Source: Tetradesmus obliquus (lineage: Eukaryota; Chlorophyta; Chlorophyceae; Sphaeropleales; Scenedesmaceae). Taken from it: a DNA stretch of 64,000 nucleotides. Positions within the stretch are counted from its first letter, which is position 1. Every line of letters begins with the position of its first letter. The stretch is taken from NCBI GenBank assembly GCA_030272155.1, contig CP126198.1:2232001-2296000 (forward strand). Direction: 5' to 3'. Both the position numbers and the translations under genes were made by a program. The notes under the pieces are model-generated. The model was not told the origin of the DNA. It worked only from the letters and a program-made list of their open reading frames with translations, and searched no databases. Below are positions 35,355 through 46,300 of this stretch, piece by piece.

Positions 35355-36239
35355 TTGCTGAGGCAGGCAGCCAGCTTTCCTGAGATACCAACAGATACTG
35401 TAACGCATGCTGAACTGCGCACGATGTTTTGCAGCTGCAGCTGCGGTGCACTTGTCCAGCAGGGAACAGCCGCGGCTGTGGGGAGTGGTTGGCAGAGCAG
35501 CAGTGCAAGAAAGCAGCGCACAGCAAAGTACCAGCTGGTGTCTCAGGCACATGCACTATTTAACGTATCCTGCAGGGTATCAGCAATGCGGCCCCTTAGC
35601 TCATGCTGTGGCTGCCGTTGCTGCAGCACTGGGTAGGATGCTGATTTTCCCCGCGAATGATCAAACCCATCCCCAAAATTGTCACATCATGCTGGCTGTC
35701 TGCTCTGCTGCAGTTCACCACAACAACCGGGGCCCACAGCAGCGATCTGCAGCAAACAGCAGCTGGCACAGCAGCTGGCAAGCTTGTAGGGTATCAACTG
35801 ACCCATGCTGTGCAAGGTAATGCGTTGACGGGGTGAAATAAGGCGATGAGGGCTGCATCATGTGAGGTGATGATGGCTTGCGCTGCTTATTCAGCTGTTA
35901 CAGGCAGCAGCTGCAGGATGAGTTAAACAAACAGTGTCTGCATCATTGCACAGCTGGTGGTGCAGATGCAACTGCTGAAGCAGTGCAAGCTGCTGTGCTG
36001 TTTTAGGTTTGAGGCCAGCATTGGCAGCGATCACGTGCTTGCCAATGCATTCTCGATGTGTTCTCAGCGCCCTCACTCCTTCTGCTGCTACTTCTGCCAC
36101 TGGTGCTGCTGCTGCTGCTGCTGCCGCACTGCAGCTGGCTCGCTGTTCAGTTGGGGGCTTGATGACTCACACAGGACAGGCAGGCTTGGTGGAGACAACA
36201 CAGCGCCACAGCTCACTCTGCCACACCTACAGGTTGGTG

Positions 36240-36273
<34 letters not shown>

Positions 36274-38111
36274 CTGTATGTTTGCCTGGAGTGCCACTGT
36301 ACAGTGAGGGCAACACCTGAACAGCAGCGGTGCGTGCAGGAAATACAGCAACACATGTGTTTGTGTTTCCTGCACGCACTGCTGCTATTTAGACGTACAA
36401 GCTACGATGTACACTGGTCACTGCTATATCAGAGTTGCTGCTGGCTTTCCCTAATCCTAGTGTGCTGACAGGCTGTGCTGACAAATGACTCACTCTTTCT
36501 GCTACTCTCTGCAGGTGCTGTCTGTTGCCGCCAGCCGCCATTCCCTGTTTGTAACAGCTGACGGTGTGTTATTTTCCATGGGCCCCAACAACAGCGCAGG
36601 GGGTGGTGGGCATGGCAGCAAGCCGCTGCTTGCATCAGGGCAGCTAGGCAGGCCTGGAGGGACAGCTCCTGCTGCTGTGCTGCTGCAAGATGCAGCATTA
36701 CCAGAATCAGCAGGTGCAGCAGGTGCCGCAGCAGCAGCAGCAGTAGGAGATAGCCAGCTGCCTGGCAGTGCAGTAGTGCAAGTTGCCAATGGAAGGTACC
36801 ACAGTGTGGCTGTCACTGCGGACGGCAGTGTTATAACATGGGGTTTGAATGACTGGGGACAGCTGGGCCGGCAAGTGGCGGACAGCTCATTTGATTCGAG
36901 CGCAAAGCTGCACAGGCGATCAGCGCTTGAGCAGCAGCAGCAGGCAACTGCTAGTAACAGCAGCAGCGGATCCGCAGCAGCAGCTGCGAGCAGCAATGCA
37001 ACCAGCAGCTGCGGCCATGGTTGGTCCTGCCACAGTGGCATCCCCAGCCGAGTCACTGAGCTAGCTGGCGTCAAGGCAGTAGCAGCAGCTGCTGGCCGCT
37101 ACAGCACGATTATTCTTGATGAGTCAGGCCAACTGTGGGTGTGGGGCTATGATGGTTGTGCTGGGGGCCAGCTGCCGGAGCAAAGGGAGGCCTGCAAGCC
37201 CCGCAAAGTTGCAGGACAGCTCGCCAACAAGCAAGTGGTAGTGTTTGATGTGGGTGAGTATGCTGTATTGTTGTATATGTATACTAGGACTAGATGGTGG
37301 CTGTGCCGGCAGCGAGTGAGTGAGGGTTGAGCGCAGTGTTGATGTAGAGGCGCAGCAGGCTAGCGTGGGCTATCTGTGCAGCGTCCAGAGGGTTGTAGGC
37401 ACCTGACAGCATGATGGCTGTGCTGGAGGGCCAGCTGCCGGTGCATGGGGGGGCCTGGAGGCCTCGCAGAGTTGCAGGGCAGCTGGCCAACAAGCAGGTG
37501 GTGGCATTCGACGTGGGTGAGTATGCTGTATGCTAGTGATTTGATGGCAGCTTTTGCGGCAACGGGCGAGGGTTGAGTGCAGCACTCTTGTTCTTGATGA
37601 GTGAGGCCAGCATTGGGTGTGGGGCTATGACGGCTGCGCTGGGGGGCAGCTGCCGGTGCAAGGGGATGCCTGGAGGCCCCGCAGAGTGGCAGGCCAGCTC
37701 GCCAACAAGCAGGTGGTGGCTTTCGATGTTGGTGAGTATACTGTTGGCAGAAGGCGAGCCACTACCATGCCCGCCACTCCCTGCAGCTGATGCATGACAG
37801 CACCTGGCTGTCACTGCGTGCGAGGTTCGCTGCATGCTGACGTGCTGCTGACACTGGCGTCATTGTTGCCACTGCTGCTGCTGCTGCTGCTGCTAGGGTA
37901 CACCTTCTGGCTGGCTGCCACTGCTGATGGGCAGCTGTATACATGTGACAACATGGATGATGGATATGCAGGTGCGCGGCGGCGTAGCACGACAGGCGCA
38001 TGTGCCTTGGTGTAGCCTACTCTCCTGGTAATTAAGACGTGTGCTTCATGCCCGTACATGGGGTTTGTTTGCTGAGTGCAGTTGATTATCTATTTATGAA
38101 CAGAGCTGAGT

Positions 38112-38142
<31 letters not shown>

Positions 38143-40091
38143 CACACTGCCTCAGAAGCGGCGGCCGAACCATGCAGGGCAGCTGGGGCGGGCAGGTGCG
38201 CAGCTAGCCAGCCCTCCCCCATGATGAGCATCAGCAACGTGTTATTGTGCTCGAGTGTGTCAGTGCGCTGCTATCGGCCCAGCTCACCAGAGCCCGGCAA
38301 GTCTGTGGCGGGTGCCAAATCAGTGCATCATCACCCAACGCAGAGAGTGCTGCACTGCTAGCAGCAGGGCTTGTGTAGGTGCTTCACTCATCGTCATGCT
38401 GTCTGCGTCTTACAAAGGTAGGATCGTACATGCTTTGCGCCAGGTCATCGCGCAGTGCCTCCTGCTGTTCTTGCCTGCTACACCCTGCCAGGGACCCCTC
38501 ACCAGCCAGCCACAGTGGACAGCCTCACACCCCGCATCACACAGTTCCCACAGATGACACACTGAAAAAAACGCCATTGTAATCTTCAAGCAGAGCACGA
38601 AGGTTGTAAAGTAACAATTGTAATCTTCAAGCAGAGCACGAAGGTTGTGCCAATCATGTGGTACTGCCTTGTGCCTGCCGCCCCTGTACAGCCGCCCCTC
38701 GTCGGCCTGGCAGAATGGACAGCCTCACACCCGCCTCACATCTGCGCACATCCCGCAAATGACATGCATTGTGCGGGTCATGTGATACTTCTTTGTGTCC
38801 GATGCCCTTTTGCAGGCACCCCTCACCAGCCTGGCAGGGTGGACAGCCTCACAGCCCACCGCATCACAGCAGTAGCAGCAGGCAGGGAGCACGCGCTTGC
38901 AGCTACATCTGAGGGCCAGCTGTTCAGCTGGGGCAGCAGCAGGGCAGTGCTGGGCAGAGATGGGGAGGCTGGCTTGCCTGGCTTAGTCAAGGGGGCACTG
39001 GCTGGCAAAGCAGTGAAGCATGTGGCAGCAGGAGAGGTGCGTGGCTGGTTGATTTGATGATAGGAATGCCTTGGGTTTGTGCTGGTTGTGGTGCAGCGAC
39101 TGCGGTTGTGCGGTGCTTGCTGCTGTGTTTCCTGTGCTGGGCAGAGATGGGGAGGCTAGCTTGCCTGGCTTGGTGGCGGGGGCACTGGCTGGCAAAGCGG
39201 TGAAGCACGTGGCAGCAGGAGAGGTGCGTGGCTGGGTGATCTTTTAATCACAACGCCTTGGGTTTGTGCGTGTTGTGGTGCAGCGGTTGCGGGTGTTGCT
39301 GTTGTTGTATGTGGCTGCTGTGGGTGTGGTCGACCGCTGAGCATGTGCTTGGGCTTGTGGCGGGGGCAATGGCCTGCCAAGCTGTGAAGCATGTGGTAGC
39401 AGAAGAGGCGTGCGGCTGCATGGGGCACGCTTGGCCTTTATATGCTGTGGTCAAGCAGTTTTGATGGGAGCTGTTGTGTGTTGCTTGCTGTCGTGTTGCC
39501 CGTTGCAGGGCAAGGGCCAGCTGTGCTGTGCATGTGCTTGTACTTGTGGTGCCACACATCTTGTGCCTGCCTGCCTGCCTGCCTGCCTGCCTGCGTGCTT
39601 GCAGTACTTCTCGCTCGCTGCAACCGATACCCAGGTGTATGCATGGGGCAGCAACGCCTACCTGTGCCTCGGCACAGGCAACGCCTCACTGGCGGAGCTG
39701 CTGCAGCCTGCTGCTGTATCTGGGCCTTTGGGTGGTGGCAGCTGGCAGATCCATGGCTTGATAGCAGGCTACCAGCATGCATTTGCAGTAGCAGACAAAC
39801 CAGGAGATGAGGAGCTGCTGCAGCTGAGGCAGCAGAGCAGCAAAACAGCGGGGTCTGCAGGCACAGCATTGGGCAGTAGTGCGGCGGGTAGTGTGGCAGT
39901 GTCGCAGCAGGTCAGTGGTGGGTCTGGGGTTGCAGGAATTGAGGTGATACTGACAGAGAAGCAGCGGCGGGAAAGAGAGAAGCTGCAGAAACAGCAGCAG
40001 CAGCAGCAGCAGCAGCAGGCTAGCCTCTCTGTGGCGCCGCAGGGAGCTGCGTCGCCAATGCCAACAGCAGCAACAGCAGCACCAGCAACTG

Positions 40092-40154
<63 letters not shown>

Positions 40155-42436
40155 GCACGGTTGCTGTTGTGTCTGCACGCCCTGCTGACACAGCAACAAC
40201 AGAAATAGCCTCTGCTGCAGGCAGGGATGTGGCAGCAGTAGCGCCAGCAAACCAGCACATCGCGCATCAGCAGAGTTCAACTGAAGCAGCTGCTAGCAGT
40301 AGCAGCAGCAGCAGTGCTTGCAGCACCCCTGGCAAGCTGCCTTCCGACTGGCACACTAGCTACCTGCCCAAGCAAGCTCCCAACCTTTCCCTCCCCAGAG
40401 ATGCATGGGCTTCCTGGAGCCCCAGCCCCTGGCATAATCAGCTGGTCGGACTATCCCCCGACGTGTTTGCACTGCTGCCGAAGCTGTACAACACGCAGCA
40501 CAGGAACCCCTGCTGGGGAGGGCTGGGGCCGGGGCTGTCCTGCCTGCCTTACTTTAATGTCATTGGAGTGAGCAAGTGCGGCACCACTGACCTGTACCAC
40601 AGGCTGACGCTGCACAAGCAAATCTTGGCGGCAATCAACAAGGTGAGGGGCTGGTGACAGTGGTGGCACAGAGGAGCTCAAATATGCTGCCAGAACGTAC
40701 AAGTGTAGTAATGGCTAGATGAGCTGTTACTCCCTTGTCCCGTGCATCTTAGCCAGACATTGACGCAAGGTGGCTGCACAGTCCAGGGCAAATCATCATA
40801 TGGATGGTGCTGATCTGTGCAATGACCTGCGCCTTGAAGGCAGCACTGCCCTTTAATAAAGGCCCATGCTGTTGGCCTGTGAGCAGCTACATCGCTGGTA
40901 CTCTTGGCATTGGCACGATCTAGAGACTGTACACAGTTGATGCTTCACATGCTGGGCTCGTACAGAATGTATTTTGTATATGCAGGTTCGTACCCATTAC
41001 AGCATTAGCAGCACGCCACTTGTGCTGCTCTTTCTAGTTCATGTCATTTTGCACTTGCAGGGACCCCACTTCTGGGACGAGTGTCCCTACCCGCCAGCCA
41101 AGGGCGGCTGCACTGCCGGCCCTTCCAGCGACTTTCAAGCCTACATCAACTTGTTCAGCAGGGCAGCAGACCTCATCCGCAGCAGGCCTGATGCTATAAC
41201 CGGCGAGGCGAGCAGCAACACATTTACAAGTGCAAACGGCGTGTACCTGCGGGGTTTTAGGGGCGATAAGCCCTGGGCAGATTGGGCCGGCAGTGCTGGT
41301 TTAAATGCCAGCATGCCTGCTTTGCTGAGGGAGGCGCAGCCGTACCTGCGGCTGATTGTTATGCTGAGGGACCCAGTGGACCGCTACTACTCTGCATACC
41401 ATTATTATAGGTGAGTGCAGCTTTGGTGTTTTTGGAAGCGACGCGTTGGGCATGTTTGTTGGATGCCTGTGCTGCAACAGGCAATCAATTGATTGCAATG
41501 ACAGGTGTGATGTTGTTGAATGGCTGTGTCGTCCTGAACGTCTTGCAGGAATCAATCGCTTGCAGGAACTGCAGGCATCAGCGGTAGCTTGCAGGAGCAG
41601 CGTTGTCTGACATTGCTTGTGCGATTGCAGCAGCCCAGCGTGGAGCACCGTCACTGCTGGCATCAAGTGTGGAGAACTTGAACATTTTGGCAAGGCCCAA
41701 CACTCTCTGCTTGGCCGTTGTCATACGCGTGTGCCATTTCTTGTGTTCTCGCTGTTGCTGCTGCTGCTGCAGGTGGTGGGAGAAGGAGCAGCTCCAACCA
41801 ACAGCTGATGACTTCCATGCGCATGCGCTGCGTGAGATGCAGCAGTGGCGCGACTGTGTGGCGGCTGCTGACCTGGCAACATGTGTGCGCCGCTACAACC
41901 CGCAGCAGTTGGTGAAAGGCATGTACTCTCAGTTCCTGCAGGTGAGCTCATGCAGCTTCAAGCTGCAGAAGTTTTGCAGGTGCTGCAGCTGCTGCAGCAT
42001 GTGAGCCACTGTGTTGATGTAAAGCACATAGCACTGCCACTGAGCTGCTTATTTGACTGCCGCTGCCTGCGCACTTTTATATAACCCTGCTGCTGCGCTG
42101 CTCTCATATCCTCTGCTGTGGCTGCCCCATCAGGACTGGCTAGCACACTTCCCCCGGCACCAGCTGCTGCTCCTGCGGTATGAGGACTACAAGGCAGCAC
42201 TGCCACAGCACCTGGAGGCAGTGCTGCAATTCCTGGATGTCCCTCAACCAGAAACAGCATCCTGGCAGGCTATGCTGAGCGCAGCAGCGCAGAACACCAA
42301 AAGCTACCCGCCCATGCGGAATGACACTCGGCAGCTGCTGCGTGAGTGCTATGCCCCGTTCAACAGGGAGCTTGCTGACGCACTTCAAGGCGACTGCAGA
42401 TGGCTGTGGCTGGACCTGGGACAAAATGGAAGATGA
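34777..42436 (+). CDS. RCC1-repeat / sulfotransferase fusion, type II membrane protein
   Basis: Twelve exons: 34777-34877, 35243-35445, 35576-35816, 36007-36232, 36515-37253, 37897-37971, 38142-38195, 38816-39036, 39605-40642, 41061-41410, 41773-41941, 42134-42436; phases close to 1,239 aa. Exon 4 may hide a small in-frame intron. Residues 1-34 (MPTRR, then a hydrophobic stretch ending LLFLYTSW) form a type II signal anchor, typical of Golgi transferases. A segment with CGPLAHAVAAVAAALGRML is not recognised. RCC1 repeats follow (AGSLFSWGLD, HSLFVTADGVLFSMG, YHSVAVTADGSVITWGLNDW, QLWVWGYDGC, EHALAATSEGQLFSWGS, EYFSLAATDTQVYAWGSN). A Gln/Ser-rich linker leads to a sulfotransferase domain: 5'-phosphosulfate loop GVSKCGTT at about 941-948, GPHFWDE, and the 3'-phosphate site RDPVDRYYS at about 1069-1077, most like CHST15/NDST-type carbohydrate sulfotransferases. 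RCC1 and the PAPS loop lie in one uninterrupted exon (39605-40642). Likely sulfates a wall or secreted polysaccharide using PAPS in the Golgi lumen. Confidence 0.82.
37134..37748 (+). repeat. Three tandem copies of an RCC1 exon end with donor
   Basis: The end of exon 5 (GCTGCCGG..., encoding VAGQLANKQVVVFDVG) and its GTGAGTATGCTGTA donor recur twice in intron 5. Donors are at 37254, 37517 and 37732 (steps of 263 and 215 bp). Copies 2 and 3 read VAGQLANKQVVAFDVG and keep GTGAGTAT. Only the first is joined to a good reading frame upstream. Confidence 0.85.
38480..39412 (+). repeat. Echoes of the start and end of RCC1 exon 8
   Basis: Exon 8 is 38816-39036. Its start (CACCCCTCACCAGCC...GTGGACAGCCTCACA) is repeated upstream near 38491-38552 and 38691-38740. 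Its end (GGGGGCACTGGCTGGCAAAG...GCAGCAGGAGAG) with donor GTGCGT is repeated downstream at 39135-39223 and, with a decayed GC-type donor, at 39335-39410. The exon is thus bracketed by two acceptor-side and two donor-side copies. Confidence 0.8.
39991..40155 (+). repeat. Poly-Gln and poly-Ser coding triplet tracts
   Basis: CAG units (39993-40017) encode nine Gln; AGC units (40099-40152) encode about 18 Ser, in the linker between the RCC1 and sulfotransferase parts. Confidence 0.9.
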
Positions 42437-42506
42437 GCAGGAGCAGAAGCAGCAGCTGCTGCCATGGACCTGCGGGACACAGAGTGCTGCGCATAGGGTT
42501 TACAAC

Positions 42507-42511
42507 TGTAA
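42507..42511 (+). terminator. TGTAA poly(A)-type signal
   Basis: TGTAA 71 nt after the RCC1-sulfotransferase stop codon. Assigned by motif and position. Confidence 0.45.
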
Positions 42512-42826
42512 GACGTGCGTAGGTGAGATTGGTTTATCGCTTCACACGATAAGCTGAAACAGCCGGCGAGCCTGTTATGATCTGTGCTCTAGGTCTCACG
42601 TACCATGTTTGAATTATATCCAAACCCTAGTTCTTCCGAGGTTGTTGCCCATACATATAGCTTGCGACCAAACAGTCGGCATTGCTTTGCTTGCAACTCG
42701 TGGCATCCTGACGGACGTTTCACCTTTGTGCCGCACCTCATTTGTATCTTTCGGCACACCACGACCGCAGCGATCGTAGGCATCACGCAGACCCGCACGC
42801 TTGGGTGAGATCTAGCTGACATAGTG

Positions 42827-42882
42827 CAAGAATTCTTATTTATAGTGCAAGAATTCTTATTTATAGTGCAAGAATTCTCTAT
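42827..42882. repeat. 21-bp AT-rich tandem repeat
   Basis: Two perfect and one partial copy of GTGCAAGAATTCTTATTTAT plus A. The core AAGAATTCTT is a palindrome. It stands out as AT-rich in this sequence. Confidence 0.95.
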
Positions 42883-43336
42883 GAGAGACAGCAAAAGGGT
42901 GCTGAACTGCCAGAACAGCGTTCAGAACTCAACACAGCCACACCTTGGCAGCTGGAAATCGGCTTTGCAAGCCATGAACAGCTTATTGAGTTCGCAGTAT
43001 CAGAGGCAATAGGATATTAGGTTCGGTTGACAGCATCACGCCACGTTCACACCCTCACAGGAAGCAAAGCCAGTTGTAGGCAGCAGTGGTGCTGCCGCAG
43101 CAGCAGGTCTCAGCCCACACTTGACAGGAGGATGCTACGAACATGCAAAGCCCTGGAGTTGCTGTCTGCCTTGTTTAGCTAACCATCAATCAATGGTGCT
43201 AGCTATCTTTCGCTCACACCCGCTGCTTTGCTTGCACCGCCTTGCAGGACAGTCAGCTGCCTCATGCCCTGTTGACCACTCAAGCTCAAGGACAAGCCCA
43301 CCCACAGCTACTAGTTGAACCACTTCGCAAGTCAAG

Positions 43337-46300
43337 ATGTCACAGCTGGACACCACCTTTGAAGACATTGACGCTGACCTGGATGCGCTGCTAAACCAGG
43401 TGGGCAGCATGAGCTCCTGCAAGCAGCGCCAGCGATGCTGCCAGGCCCACTGTACCAGTGGATCGCTGCTGCAGCAATGAAGAACATGATCAGCAGGGTT
43501 ATCACGCTTGGTAACATCGATCTCCCCTATCTGCAGGTGTTTACTCTGCTTGGCTGCCATTACTTGTGTGGTGGACCCAACTCTGGCTTTCCTGCAAGCA
43601 CTTACACCTCTTGTGCCTACCTGCCCTTTTGCAGGATGAGGCCATGGAGGATGCACCTGCCAGCCAGCCACCAGCGAAGGTCATTGAAGCCCCAGCAGCA
43701 GTCACAGAACCCACCACAGACATCCCTATGCCTGATGCTGCTGAAGAGGCAGAGACTGCTGCTGCTGCCAAGGCCCACCAGGTGACAGCAGATGACCTGC
43801 AGGAGGTGAGCACGCTGCCAAGGTGTCCTGCAAGCATAATTTGCAACCTATGCAGGCTGGAGGACAGCTGTGCCGGCTTGCAGGAGCTTCCAGGTGCTTG
43901 CAGGAGCTTGCAAGAAGCATGCTATCTGGTTGCAGCACAGCAGAGCATGCCTTATCTTTTCTGCTGGATTCATGAATTTCCATGCTGTGTGCTGAGAATG
44001 TGGTGATGCTGCTGCTACTGCCAGCAGCCTGCTGCTGCTTGCGATGCTAACCTGTCTCCTGCAGTGCCTTTCCTGCAAGCTGCTATTGTTGCGGTTGACG
44101 CACAACAACCATCCCAACTTCTCCTGCTCCTCCTGCTACTGCTAATCAGCAGCCGTTGCTAATGATTGCCTGCCTGCTGTTGCCGCAACTTAATTTTCCT
44201 GCAGCCCGCCAAGCTCGCCTCTGGCGGCCCAGCCAAGCCCGCCATCGGCTCCAAGAAGCGCCAGCTCACAGTGCCCAGCGTGACCATGCCACCAGGAGGC
44301 AAGCGGCCCACCCTGAAGGTGCAGCAGGTGAGCGCACATGCGCGGAGAGCCAAACTACTGCTAGAGGATCATTGCGCTGGATGGAGGCTGTGAATAGGTG
44401 CATACCTGCTCTGTTGCATGCCAATGGCGCCCGCCACAGCGATGAGTCACTTGATTCCTGCTGTTACGGCTGCTGCTTCTTTCATGTGGACAAGCATGCC
44501 AGCCTGGTGCATGAGCTGCTGCGGGTGCTCCCCCCACTTGTGCTTCAGCAGGCACTTCCCTTGTGCCGCTGCTCTTCACCAGCATATCTGACATGCCTCT
44601 TTGTGCTGCCGCTTCGCAGGCCAGCACTGCCCCAGCCAAGCCCGCCACTGTGTCAGTCCCCGCCCCGCCAGCCGCAGCTCCCTCTGAGACCATCACCGCA
44701 ACAACAGAAGCAGCAGCAGCAGCACCAGAGGAGTCCGAGGCATCCTCTCCTGCAAAGCTCCCCAAGCCCTCCAGCCCTGCTGCTGCAGCAAAGCCTGCAG
44801 AGGAGGCTGCTGCTGCAGCAGCAGCAGCTGATGAGGATGAGGAGGTGACAGCAGCAGCAGAAGTGATGAGCAGCCTTGGGGAGCTGACTGAGCAGCTGGC
44901 AGGTGCTGCCTCAGATGCAGAAGAGGACAAGGAGGCAGATGCGGCATCGCCCAAGAAGGCAGCGGCACCTGCAGCGCCGGCAGCGCCAGCGCGCAAGAAG
45001 AAGGCACTGACGGTGGCTGCAGCTCCAGCAGCAGGTAGGCGGTGCTGTACATTGCGCTGTCTTTGTCTGCCTCCCTCCACTTTCATATGCTTTCCCAGAG
45101 ACGCTGTGTGCTTTTGTGCAGGATATTGCATGATATTGCAGAGTTCCAGTGCAGTTCTCCGCCTCCGCTGTACACAGCTGTGTGACGCATATTTGCTGAG
45201 TCATCAACGTGTGCCTGCCGTTTCTCCTACCTCTGCAATGCCTGCAGGCGCTGCTGCCGCCAGCAGCACCCCCGCAGCCCCCAAGGCCAGCAAGCCCAGC
45301 AAGCCTGACAAGGAGCCCAAGGAGAAGAAGGAGAAGGCAGCACCAAAGAAGGCAGCAGCAGCAGCTACTGCAGGCGGCGAGGCTGATGGCCCAGTTGGAA
45401 AGCTGCCAACCGCCAAGTCCGCCTACATGCTGTTCGCAGATGACAAGCGCACACAGGTCAAGGGTAAGTCAGCGCTGCAGAGGGTAGGTGTGTGGCACTG
45501 CGCGTCTCTTTGTGGTGGCTGCGTTGCATTTGTTGTCCTGTTCTGCATGTGTGTTGAGCTTGCAGGATGGGGTACAGGCGTGTGCTACCACAAGTCGGCA
45601 GCCTGACCTGCTTTTTTCCAGCTGGCAGGAGCCCTGCATGGCACCCCGCACACCTCCTGCCTCGGCTTGCTGCTCAACACTCCTGCACTCATCGCACTTC
45701 TCTACAGCAGGCGCTACGCCCAGCCCTCCGCTGCTGGCAGACCCCCTGCTAACCACCCTACCGCTGTCCTGGCACAAACCGTCTTAGCCCCTGCTGGCTC
45801 ACACCTTTGCTGCTGCAGCAGACCACCCTGAGCTCAGCAAGCAAGCTGTTCAACCATTCCACTTTGGCAGTAGCCAGCCGCACCAACACTTTGTGTTGAG
45901 CCACATGTGCCTGCTGTTGCGCTGCTGCAGCGGACCACCCTGAGCTCAGCTTTGCCCAGCTGTTTGACCGTATCATGCTGCTACTGCGTGTTGATCTACC
46001 TGTGCCGGCTGTTGTGCTGCTGCAGCGGACCACCCTGAGCTCAGCTTTGCCCAGCTGTTTGACCGTATCATGCTGCTACTGCGTGTTGATCTACCTGTGC
46101 CGGCTGTTGTGCTGCTGCAGCGGACCACCCCGAGCTCAGCTTTGGCGAGCTGGGCCGCAAGCTGGGCGAGCTGTGGAAGGCGCTCAGCGAGGAGGAGAAG
46201 ACCGCATACAACGGTGAGGCGCTATGCAGGGCATTCATGCGTTACAAAGCATCACATCGATGGGACAGTTGTCTGCCAGGATGACACACGCGTGGGGTTG

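Larger units (their letters stand above)
42437..43336. other. Intergenic region, sulfotransferase to HMG gene
   Basis: Contains the 3' end of the sulfotransferase gene, a 21-bp triple repeat (42827-42882) and the presumed promoter/leader of the HMG gene. No gene recognised. Confidence 0.5.

Noticed and set aside
39686..40280. Minus-strand frames with long Ala/Leu/Cys runs
   Set aside because: Shadow translations of the CAG/AGC triplet tracts in the RCC1-sulfotransferase linker.
45819..46120. A second HMG box in the acceptor array
   Set aside because: Only the first 20-30 nt of the exon are repeated; the frame then runs into spacer and the 95-bp step breaks phase.
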